Position numbers and translations under genes: made by a program. From DATMER01 sp963741305 (lineage in GTDB: Bacteria > Acidobacteriota > Thermoanaerobaculia > Multivoradales > UBA5704), in assembly GCA_963741305.1 (NCBI GenBank), contig CAVUHL010000003.1, forward strand, positions 2,914,001 to 2,978,000: a stretch of 64,000 nt of DNA, written 5' to 3'. Positions 7,531 through 16,807 of this stretch are shown piece by piece. Below the pieces are notes generated by a model that saw only the letters and a list, made by a program, of their open reading frames with translations, searched no databases and was not told the DNA's origin. The first letter of the stretch is position 1. The number at the start of each line of letters is the position of its first letter.

Positions 7531-9075
7531 ATGCCACGCAAAACCTACCAACTCACCGTCCACCAGATCCCATCCGAGCTCGCCAACGCGCTGCAAAAGG
7601 AGCAGACCCGCTCCGGCCGTCCGCTCAACGACCTCATCCTCGAGCTGCTCCGCTACGGCCTCGAAAACCTGCCCGCGCCGCAGCCCGAACCTCCGAAGGC
7701 GGAGCTGAAGCCGGAGCCCAAAGCCAAGGCAGCAGAGCCGAGGCCAGAGCCCAAGCTCGAGCCCGAACCGAAGCCCGAGCCCAAGCCGGTCAGGAAAGAG
7801 CTGGCACATGTCGCGGAGACCGAGGACGAAGACGAGCCCCACCTCTTCCGCGATGCGCACCAGTCCATCGCCATCCCCCAGCACCCCGTCCAGACCATCG
7901 ACAAGCCGTTCGAATCCCTGGGGCTGAGCCCGTCGATCCTGCGCATCGTCAAGCGCATCGGCTTCGAGCACCCGACGCCGATCCAGGCCGAGGTCATCCC
8001 CGTGGCCCTCTCCGGGCGCGACGTGATCGGCCTCGCCCAGACCGGCTCCGGCAAGACCGCGGCCTTCTGCCTGCCGCTGGCCGAGCGGCTCACCCACGGC
8101 GGCGGCGTGCGCGGCCTGATCATCTCCCCCACCCGGGAGATCGCCCTGCAGACCGAGGCCTTCCTGAACCTGTTCGGCGAGGATCTCGAGACCGTCTGCC
8201 TGATCGGCGGCGTCAAGATGGGGCCGCAGATCCGCAAGCTGGGCAAGAACCCCGACGTCGTCGTCGCCACGCCGGGCCGGCTCCTCGACCACGTCGAGCG
8301 CGGCCTGCTGCGCCTCGACAAGGTCCAGGAGCTGGTCATCGACGAGGCCGACCACATGCTCGACATGGGCTTCATGCCCCAGGTCCAGCGCATCCTCGAC
8401 GAGCTCCCCCGCACGCGCCAGACCATGATGTTCTCGGCCACCATGCCGCCGCCCATCCAGCGGCTGGCCGAGCGCATCCTGACCGATCCGGTGAGGATCG
8501 ACATCCTCCCCGAGGGCGGCGCCGCCGAGGGCATCGATCACCGGCTCTACCTGGTGGAGCCGGATGACAAGAAGGCCTGCCTGCTGGCCCTCCTCAACAA
8601 GGAGCTGGGGAGCACGCTGGTCTTCATCCGCAGGAAGGTGGACGCCGAGTGGCTGACCCGCGTGCTGGTGCGCGAGGGGCATCCGGTGGAGCGCATCCAC
8701 TCCGACCTCTCCCAGGGTCAGAGGGTGGAGGCGCTGCGCGGCTTCCGCGAGGGCGCCCACCGCATCCTGGTCGCCACCGACATCGCGGCCCGGGGAATCG
8801 ACGTGCCGGGCATCCAGCACATCGTCAACTTCAACATCCCCGACACGGTGGAGGACTACATCCACCGCGCCGGCCGCACCGCCCGCGGCACCGCCCGTGG
8901 GATCGTCTCCACGATCGCGAGCTGGATGGACAAGCCGACGGTCAAGGAAATCGAAGAAGCCCTGGGCGAGGAAATCGCCCGCTGCACCGTCCCTGGCGTC
9001 GAGCCCTACGTGGAGATCAAGCCGCGGACGGCGATGGGCAAGGGGCGGCGGACGTTGAAGGTCAAGCGTCGGTAG
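7531..9075 (+). CDS. DEAD-box RNA helicase with N-terminal ribbon-helix-helix-like domain
   Basis: The 514-residue product carries a complete DEAD-box core from about residue 125: F-ESLGLS and Q motif PTPIQAEVIP, motif I AQTGSGKT, Ia PTREIA, II DEAD, III SAT, IV-V ATDIAARGIDVP, VI HRAGRTAR. It is closest in layout to RhlE-type helicases, ATP-dependent unwinders used in rRNA maturation and mRNA decay. Residues 1-48 (YQLTVHQIPSELANALQK and onward) look like a ribbon-helix-helix/Arc fold. A charged PEPK-rich linker (50-90) joins the two. The C-terminal tail is basic (KGRRTLKVKRR). The helicase call is certain; the N-terminal domain is inference. Confidence 0.92.
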   Translation: MPRKTYQLTVHQIPSELANALQKEQTRSGRPLNDLILELLRYGLENLPAPQPEPPKAELKPEPKAKAAEPRPEPKLEPEPKPEPKPVRKELAHVAETEDEDEPHLFRDAHQSIAIPQHPVQTIDKPFESLGLSPSILRIVKRIGFEHPTPIQAEVIPVALSGRDVIGLAQTGSGKTAAFCLPLAERLTHGGGVRGLIISPTREIALQTEAFLNLFGEDLETVCLIGGVKMGPQIRKLGKNPDVVVATPGRLLDHVERGLLRLDKVQELVIDEADHMLDMGFMPQVQRILDELPRTRQTMMFSATMPPPIQRLAERILTDPVRIDILPEGGAAEGIDHRLYLVEPDDKKACLLALLNKELGSTLVFIRRKVDAEWLTRVLVREGHPVERIHSDLSQGQRVEALRGFREGAHRILVATDIAARGIDVPGIQHIVNFNIPDTVEDYIHRAGRTARGTARGIVSTIASWMDKPTVKEIEEALGEEIARCTVPGVEPYVEIKPRTAMGKGRRTLKVKRR

Positions 9076-9174
9076 TAGGGGCGGCCCTTGTGGCCGCCCT
9101 CCGGAGGGCGCGATGAATCGCGCCCCTACAAACGAGATCGGAGCTTGGTTGTAGGGGCGACATTCATGGCGCCC
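9075..9174. repeat. Cluster of GTAGGGGCG REP-like elements
   Basis: Three copies of a GTAGGGGCG-type element lie between the helicase and the sensor kinase gene, at 9075 (forward), ending near 9128 (inverted, GCGCCCCTAC) and at 9151 (forward). The first two face each other and could pair. The core matches a dispersed intergenic repeat style seen in many environmental genomes. No coding sequence is here; it separates two convergent genes. Confidence 0.6.
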
Positions 9175-9177
9175 TGC

Positions 9178-12100
9178 TCACCCCTCCGCCACAGGCAGCG
9201 TAATCACCACCTCCAGCCCCCGCTCCGCCCGGTTCCTCGCGGTGATGCTGCCGCCGTGCTCCTCGGCCACGCGGCGGGCGATGGGCAGGCCCAGGCCGGT
9301 GCCCGTGTCGTGGGTCGAGAAGTAGGGATCGAAGATCCTCTGCAGGTTCTCGGGCCGGACCCCCGGCCCTTCATCCATCACGGAGATGCGGGCCAGCCCG
9401 TCCTGCCTCTCCACCTTGACCGTGACCTGGCCTCCGCCGGCGCTGGCCCTCATCGCGTTCTCCAGCAGGTTCCTCACCGCCCGGCCCAGGAGCTTGGCGT
9501 CGAAGCGGGCGGGGATCGGGCCGTTCGTCTCCAGCTCCACTTTCACTCCCTCGGGCGGCGCCGCCAGGTAGCCCTCCACCAGCTCGGCGATGGCCGCGGT
9601 CAGGTCCCCCGGCTTGGGATCGATGTTCAGGATGGTGCTGTAGGTGGAGAACTCCGACGCGATCGAGCGCAGCTCCTCCACCTGGGTCAGGATGTTGACC
9701 GTGCAGCGGTCGAACACCCGGTCGAGCTGCTCGGGAGCGCGCTGGTAGACCTCCCGCAGGTGTTCGGTCGAGAGGCGGATCGGGGTCAGCGGGTTCTTGA
9801 TCTCGTGGGCGATGATGCGGGCCATCTCCGCCCAGGCCAGGAGCCGCTGGCCGCGCAGCACCTCGGTGGCGTCCTCCACCACCAGCAGGGCCGAGGGCTC
9901 GCCCGCGCCCGGGACCGGCACCCAGACCAGCGACCACTCGCGCTCCCCGCCGGGCTCTGAGAGCCGGACGGTCTCCCGGTGCATCTCGCCCGGCCGATGA
10001 ACGGCGGTGCGCAGGAAGGCGGCGATCGGCGCGAGCCGCACCTCCACCTCGACGCCGCGGTCCAGGCTCTGCCCCACCGAGACGCCCAGCAGCTCGGCCG
10101 CCACGCGGTTGTGCATCAGCACCCGGCGCTCGCGGTCGAGCGACACGACGCCCGAGGTGATGTTCTCCACCATCCGCTCGACCACCTGTTTCTCGCGCAC
10201 GAGCCGCTCCCGTGCCTCGGCGATGCGCAGCGCCATGTCGTCGACCGCCTGCACCAGCGCCGCCAGCTCCAGCTCGGTCGGCGCGAGGTTGAGGGACGTC
10301 GCGCCCGCGGCGATGCGGCGGGTGCCTTCGATCAGCTCCATGAGAGGCCGGGTGAAGTTGCGCGCCAGGCGGGTCCCCACCGCGACCAGGAGCAGGAAGA
10401 GCCCCACCGTCACCAGGATGCCCTGGCGCCGCAGGTGCGCGAGCTCCTGCGCCGCTTCCTCCTGCTGCGCCAGGAGCGGCATGGAGAGGAACAGCCGCTC
10501 CTCTTCGATCGGCGCGCCGGGCAGCCGGAGCGGCGCGTAGACCTCCAGGTAGTCCGTATCCCCCACCCGGTTCGTGCGTGCCGAGAGCCCGAAGCCGAGC
10601 AGGGCCAGGCGGGAGTAGATCTCGCCGGGGATACGGTTCGGCAGCAGGCCGGCCGTGAACAGCTCGTGCCGGCTGGAGGCGTAGATGCTGCTCCCCCAGT
10701 AGAGGTTCACCTCGTGATGGACGATCTCGGAGAGCTCGATGAGGAGCCGGTCGCCGAGGGCCGTGTCCACTCCGAAGCCGGGCTCCAGGCGCAGCAGCCG
10801 CTCGCCCAGGACTTGCTGCGCCGACGCGAGGGCCGCCTCGCCCGCCGACCGCTGCTGGTGCTCCAGCCGGTCTTCCATGGCACCGACCAGGACGACGTTC
10901 AAGAGCAGCAGCGGCACCAGGAGGAGCACCGTGTACACGATGATCAGCCGCTTCGAGTAGGAGCGCACGACCCGGCCCAGCAAGGCCCGGAACGAGGCCC
11001 GGGGCAGCGACAGGAGGAGGATCGGCGGCACGGCGAGCGCCAGCAGCATCAGCAGCCCCACGCCGGGGTTGGCGGTCCGTTCCAGCGCCCGGAGCGGCTG
11101 CAGGAACGGCAGGTAGATCACCTCCCAGACGCCCAGGGTCATGTGGCTGTAGGCCCGCGCCCGGCCGACCGGCGTGTCGACGATCGCCGAGCCTTCGCCG
11201 GTGGTCGGGCGCAGGCGGTCGGAGAGGCGCGGCGTCTCGTCCCAGGGCGAGAGCGACGGCAGGCCGTTCTCGGTGTAGAGCGCGTACACCGCGGGCTCGA
11301 GCAGCTCCTGGACCGGGTCCGCGGCGGGACCGCCTTTCAGGAGGCCGGCTTCGACTTCCCCCAGCCGGCGGCGGTCGCGCAGCTCGAACCCCGGCCGGGG
11401 CATCAGCCAGAAGCGCACCACGCCCCAGGGCCGGCCTGCCAGCCTGATCGGCGCCTCGCCGTAGACCGGGCTCTCCTCCCACAGCGGCAGGCCCAGCTCG
11501 CGCCAGCGCTCCGGGCTCCAGTCCACCTCGTTGCCCTGGGTGAGCGGCATGCCGAAGGCGAAGGACGACAACGGCCCCTCCCGCGGCACCACCACCAGCG
11601 CCGACAGCGAGTAGGGCCGGGCGAGCGGCGACTGGCGCCAGAGCGCGTAGGCGAGGTCCTGGCGCTCCAGTCCGGCCGGCGCCCGGGGCACGAGGCTCGC
11701 CAGGTCGCGGCCGGAAAAGTGGGCGTTCACCTCCCCGCCCAGGGCGTCCAGCTCCTCCAGGGTCGGCGGCGTGACCTTGTGGAGCAGCTCGGTCGAGGCC
11801 CAGCGCCGCAGGGAGAGGCGGTACGCCGTCTCCCAGAGCGCCGCGGCGGCCAGGATCGCCATCAGCACCACGGCCACCACCGCGAGCCCCATCCCCATCC
11901 GCCGGGCATCCGCGTAGACGGAGGCGGTGCCGACGCCGGCGGCCAGGAGCGGCAGGGCAAAGAGCGGGAAGTCGCAGACGACGGCGCCGAGGAGCAGCAG
12001 GACCGCGGCAACCCAGGCCCAGACCTCGCGCGGAGGCGCATCGTCCATCCGGCGGCGCCCCGCCGCGTAGAGGAGGCCGAAGGCCGCGGCGGCGAACGCA

Positions 12101-13272
12101 AGGCGCAGGCTGAAAGCCTCGGGCTCAGCCAGGATGGCCGAGCCGAGGTCGATGGGCTCGCGCAGCTGCAGCAGCCAGGCAACAAGGAAGAGCAGGAGCG
12201 CGGAAACGGCCCCCCGGAGAGCGATGTCCACCGGGCGCGATTTCCACCAGGACGCGGGCGTCCAACGTCGCGAGGCTCCCCAACCCGCGAGCGCCAGCCC
12301 AGCGACGAGCACGGCCAGGAAGGTCCACGACAGTCCGGCCGCCATGCCGGCTGCGACCACGCCCGTGAGGGTCAGGATGGAGAGGCGGACCGGACTCTCG
12401 TGGCGGGCCGGAGGCGCAGGCTCTCCGGGTAGGGACAGGCCCGGGCTCCGCATCACGGCCAGGGCCAGGAGGGCGAATGCGAGCGCGCCCCAGACCACCT
12501 GCCGCGCCCAGGGATAAGCGGGAGGCATCCTCTCGAACGCCGGCTCCACGACCAGGTACGGCGGCGACTTGGAGGGCACGAGCAGCATGCCCGCGAGCGC
12601 CTGTTGCGGGCTCTGCACCATGGACCAGCGCAGCAACCGCCCGCTCGGGAAGGGCAGCCGGTCGGAGGGGAAGCTGGCGCCCGCCACCACCCGCCATGGC
12701 CGCCGGGCCTGGCGGTCCGATGGCAGCGGCTCCACCGCGAGCAGGGTTACAGCCGTGAAGCTGGCCTGGAATGCGCGTCCGGCGCGGGGCACCTGGTCCG
12801 CCGAGGGCTCGTGGAGCAGGCCTTCCCCCGACCAGGCGATGGCCGCGCCGTCGGGATCGAGGAGCAGCAGCGCCCGCCGGCCCCGTCCCTGATCGGCCTG
12901 GTCCCCGCGCTCGGACACCAGCTCGGCGAGGCGGCGGAAAGCGCGCATCTTGGCGTCCTGGCTCTCGGGCGCGCTTCCCAGGGCCTCGGCCGCCTCCCGC
13001 GCCTCGCCGCGCAGGCCGTCCCAGAGCTTGGCGTATTCGTCCGCCGCGCTCGCCGCCCACTCTCGGGGCGGCATCCGCGCCATGCGCTCGCCGCTCCATT
13101 CCAGGGCCAGCGCTCCGAGCATGACGGCGACGGCGATCCCGCCCACCACCTTCTCACGGCGCGGCGGCCCCATCGCCATCCCGGCGAAGAACGCCGTTCC
13201 GAGGATCAGGGCGGCCCAGAGCGGCGGCAGGAAGAGCGCCCCCAGGGTGAGGGCCAGCAGCAGGAGCCGCAC
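9178..13272 (-). CDS. Very large membrane sensor histidine kinase, NtrY-like
   Basis: The product is about 1364 residues from a GTG at 13270-13272, twenty bases after hutU; no better start is visible. The N-terminal half carries many hydrophobic helices in two clusters plus extracytoplasmic regions. A further helix pair leads to HAMP (about 970-1030), a PAS domain (about 1035-1130), HisKA with phospho-acceptor His in IIAHEIKNPLTPIRLS (about 1153) and HATPase_c (NLLENAMRAS, DEGPGVRPENL, GTGLGLPIARR). The HEIKNPLTPI motif is typical of NtrY kinases, which signal to sigma-54 response regulators; none is adjacent. NtrY is normally about 750 residues, so the extra membrane module is unusual. Co-orientation with hutU hints at nitrogen or amino-acid sensing, which is inference. 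Confidence 0.88.
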   Translation of the reverse strand: MRLLLLALTLGALFLPPLWAALILGTAFFAGMAMGPPRREKVVGGIAVAVMLGALALEWSGERMARMPPREWAASAADEYAKLWDGLRGEAREAAEALGSAPESQDAKMRAFRRLAELVSERGDQADQGRGRRALLLLDPDGAAIAWSGEGLLHEPSADQVPRAGRAFQASFTAVTLLAVEPLPSDRQARRPWRVVAGASFPSDRLPFPSGRLLRWSMVQSPQQALAGMLLVPSKSPPYLVVEPAFERMPPAYPWARQVVWGALAFALLALAVMRSPGLSLPGEPAPPARHESPVRLSILTLTGVVAAGMAAGLSWTFLAVLVAGLALAGWGASRRWTPASWWKSRPVDIALRGAVSALLLFLVAWLLQLREPIDLGSAILAEPEAFSLRLAFAAAAFGLLYAAGRRRMDDAPPREVWAWVAAVLLLLGAVVCDFPLFALPLLAAGVGTASVYADARRMGMGLAVVAVVLMAILAAAALWETAYRLSLRRWASTELLHKVTPPTLEELDALGGEVNAHFSGRDLASLVPRAPAGLERQDLAYALWRQSPLARPYSLSALVVVPREGPLSSFAFGMPLTQGNEVDWSPERWRELGLPLWEESPVYGEAPIRLAGRPWGVVRFWLMPRPGFELRDRRRLGEVEAGLLKGGPAADPVQELLEPAVYALYTENGLPSLSPWDETPRLSDRLRPTTGEGSAIVDTPVGRARAYSHMTLGVWEVIYLPFLQPLRALERTANPGVGLLMLLALAVPPILLLSLPRASFRALLGRVVRSYSKRLIIVYTVLLLVPLLLLNVVLVGAMEDRLEHQQRSAGEAALASAQQVLGERLLRLEPGFGVDTALGDRLLIELSEIVHHEVNLYWGSSIYASSRHELFTAGLLPNRIPGEIYSRLALLGFGLSARTNRVGDTDYLEVYAPLRLPGAPIEEERLFLSMPLLAQQEEAAQELAHLRRQGILVTVGLFLLLVAVGTRLARNFTRPLMELIEGTRRIAAGATSLNLAPTELELAALVQAVDDMALRIAEARERLVREKQVVERMVENITSGVVSLDRERRVLMHNRVAAELLGVSVGQSLDRGVEVEVRLAPIAAFLRTAVHRPGEMHRETVRLSEPGGEREWSLVWVPVPGAGEPSALLVVEDATEVLRGQRLLAWAEMARIIAHEIKNPLTPIRLSTEHLREVYQRAPEQLDRVFDRCTVNILTQVEELRSIASEFSTYSTILNIDPKPGDLTAAIAELVEGYLAAPPEGVKVELETNGPIPARFDAKLLGRAVRNLLENAMRASAGGGQVTVKVERQDGLARISVMDEGPGVRPENLQRIFDPYFSTHDTGTGLGLPIARRVAEEHGGSITARNRAERGLEVVITLPVAEG

Positions 13273-13291
13273 GTATTTGGAGGTCAGGGCT

Positions 13292-14971
<1,680 letters not shown>

Positions 14972-15011
14972 GCCGGGTATTCTACTCCGGCCCCCCCGGC
15001 TGGAGCCTCCC

Positions 15012-15242
15012 GGCCCGCGGGCCGAACGGGGAAACCCGCGGGTTGAGCCGAAAAACCCGCGGGTTGGAAGCCTCAACCCGGCGGTTGACCCGCCTGACCC
15101 ACGGGTGGAGACACAAAACCCACGGGTTCGGACGCCAAACCCGTGGGTTGGGAGGCCAAACCCACGGGTTGATACACAAAACCGGCGGGTTGATATACAA
15201 AACCCGCGGGTTTTACGATGCAACCCGCGGGTTGAGAGGCTC
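15012..15242. repeat. 21-bp-period palindromic array 2
   Basis: Eleven units are spaced at exactly 21 bases (15012, 15033, and so on to 15222). Each is a 12-base dyad followed by nine variable bases. The commonest dyad is AACCCGCGGGTT. The first unit is GGCCCGCGGGCC, where both outer pairs have changed together and symmetry is kept. Central variants CA and GT are mutual reverse complements. The array fills the gap between the M43 protease stop (15248) and the hutU upstream region. It contains no stop codon in the hutU frame and reads there as heptapeptides such as TRGFCVS. Confidence 0.95.
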
Positions 15243-15247
15243 CCGCC

Positions 15248-16096
15248 TCAGTTGTAGATGCTCGGCCGGAATGCCGAGGTCTGCTCCACCATCCGCTGGA
15301 TCTGCCCGGGCGTGAAGTGGTTCATGCAGACGTCGTCGCCGTAGTTCATGAAGTTGGTCACGTCGTCCAACCCCGGGAACGCGGGACAGGTGTCGGTCCC
15401 GGCAGCGCAGTTGCCTGTCGGCTTGGCCTCGTCCGGCGTGTCGGCGACCAGATCGCCGGCCGTGCCACACCCTCCCTGGAATGTGTGGTAGAGCCCGAGG
15501 TAATGACCGAGCTCGTGCGCCACGATGTAACCGTGTACTCCGACCTTCGGATGACCGCCGGGCATCAGCGACGGATGAATGACGGCGCCGTGCATGTAGC
15601 TGTTCTCGGGAAAGGTGAACGGGTAGTAGGCGTAGCCGAGCACACCTCCCGTCACGGGAAAGTTGCTCGTCTTGCAGGTATAGATGTTGAGCGTGCGCCT
15701 GGGGTCCACCGCGAGCCGGCGCTTCATGGCCTTCTCGTTGTTCAACGACAGACAGTTGCCGTACCAGGTCTTGTTGTTCGTGCGGTCGACCTTTGCCAGG
15801 CGGAAGGAGAAGGGAGAGCCGCTGAACGCCGCGTTGAGATTGTTTATCAGGGCCGCGATCTTCTGGTCCGAGACGCGCCCCTTCGGCCCGGCGTACACCA
15901 CATGGAAGGCGACGGGGATCTCGACGGAGCCGGCAAGCCTCAGCTCCGGCCGGGGCAGGCTCTTCACCAGGCCCTCGATCCAACGCGCCGTATCCTGGTC
16001 CAGGTCCTCGATTCCGCAGAAGCCTGCCGGAGCCTGGGCGATACCGGGGACAGCCGTCAGAAGCAAGGCGAGCAGCACCAGCGTCAGCGTTCTCAT
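15248..16096 (-). CDS. Secreted M43 (pappalysin-family) zinc metalloprotease
   Basis: The ATG at 16094-16096 is preceded by AAGGAGG at ideal spacing; an upstream in-frame Met lacks such a site. The 282-residue product has a signal peptide (MRTLTLVLLALLLTAVPGIAQA). The metzincin motif is HELGHYLGLYHTF at about residue 195, with the Met-turn in NFMNYGDD. M43 proteases have the typical pattern of Cys residues near the active site, seen here in GGCGTAGD, GNCAAGTDTC and DDVCMNHF. The C-terminus ends FTPGQIQRM, a standard family ending. It acts outside the cell, probably on proteins. Repeat array 2 begins six bases downstream. Confidence 0.92.
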   Translation of the reverse strand: MRTLTLVLLALLLTAVPGIAQAPAGFCGIEDLDQDTARWIEGLVKSLPRPELRLAGSVEIPVAFHVVYAGPKGRVSDQKIAALINNLNAAFSGSPFSFRLAKVDRTNNKTWYGNCLSLNNEKAMKRRLAVDPRRTLNIYTCKTSNFPVTGGVLGYAYYPFTFPENSYMHGAVIHPSLMPGGHPKVGVHGYIVAHELGHYLGLYHTFQGGCGTAGDLVADTPDEAKPTGNCAAGTDTCPAFPGLDDVTNFMNYGDDVCMNHFTPGQIQRMVEQTSAFRPSIYN

Positions 16097-16164
16097 TGCC
16101 TCATCCTCCTTGAAGGAGTGTCTGGACAAGGGTCTTCCATTTCAGTGACGGACGCAATGGCGGG

Positions 16165-16518
16165 CTACCTTCGGATGCGGACGCGCTCCTCTTCGACGAT
16201 CCAGAGCGCTCCGTCGACCGGTTCCAGCGAGAAAACCCGCATGGCCCTCCCGAATGCCCGGAGGATGGACGGCTTGTCCTGGCGCTTCATCCGGAGCACG
16301 ATCAGACCGGCATAGTCCTGAGGCGGGTACTGCCTCATGTCCGCGAAACCAATATCGAGAGTGACCACGATACGGCCTTCAGCCCGGCAGACTTCGGCAA
16401 CGCCGGGGTCGGTCGCTCCGCCCAGATTCTGATCCAGGACCGAGACAGCGTCGTGCTCCGCCGAGCGCAGCATCTCGACCACCTCGACAGGCAGGTTTTC
16501 GTCGACCTTGAATTTCAA
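16165..16518 (-). CDS. DUF5615 PIN-like toxin of a toxin-antitoxin pair
   Basis: The 117-residue product shows the DUF5615 (Mut7-C-like PIN) pattern: an N-terminal KFKVDENLPVEVVEML, then HDAVSVLDQNLGGATD, and the acidic VVTLDIGFADM. The conserved Asp residues would coordinate a metal in a nuclease site. It follows the DUF433 gene by six bases, the usual antitoxin-toxin order for this pairing, so it is likely the toxin of a VapBC-like type II system. The target RNA is unknown. Confidence 0.85.
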   Translation of the reverse strand: MKFKVDENLPVEVVEMLRSAEHDAVSVLDQNLGGATDPGVAEVCRAEGRIVVTLDIGFADMRQYPPQDYAGLIVLRMKRQDKPSILRAFGRAMRVFSLEPVDGALWIVEEERVRIRR

Positions 16519-16524
16519 GAGGGC

Positions 16525-16752
16525 TCAGACCGGGAGGGCAACGAACCGTTCGCGCGTCAGGTCTGCGGCATAGGCCACCGCTGCCTGGATCGCCTCACGC
16601 GTCAGCGAGGGATAGCTGTGGAGGATCTCCTGGATGTCCAGACCGGCGGCCAGATTGTCGAGCACCACTGAGACCATGATCCGCGTGCCCCGCATGCAGG
16701 CCTGGCCATGGCAGAGCAAGGGGTCGACGGTAATGTAGTCTCGCCAGTCCAT
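16525..16752 (-). CDS. DUF433 antitoxin
   Basis: The 75-residue product starts at ATG 16750-16752 behind GGAGAGGAG. It has the DUF433 signature: RDYITVDPLLCHGQACMRGTR, then VLDNLAAGLDIQEILHSYPSL with a winged or helix-turn-helix-like fold, then REAIQAAVAYAADL. DUF433 proteins pair with DUF5615 toxins and are expected to bind their own operator. The pair is divergent from the M42 peptidase gene with only 55 bases between starts, so autoregulation could affect the neighbour. Confidence 0.85.
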   Translation of the reverse strand: MDWRDYITVDPLLCHGQACMRGTRIMVSVVLDNLAAGLDIQEILHSYPSLTREAIQAAVAYAADLTRERFVALPV

Positions 16753-16807
16753 GAGCTCCTCTCCAGAAGGAAAGTATCGCACAGCCCAAGTGCTAGAGTC
16801 CCCGGGC

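Noticed and set aside
15012..15242. CRISPR array
   Set aside because: Repeats of 12 bases and spacers of 9 bases are far below CRISPR dimensions, spacers are too short to derive from invaders, and no cas gene is nearby. The same applies to the other three arrays.
16165..16752. Prophage or mobile island around the toxin-antitoxin pair
   Set aside because: No integrase, transposase, attachment repeat or base-composition change flanks it; it is a stand-alone pair.
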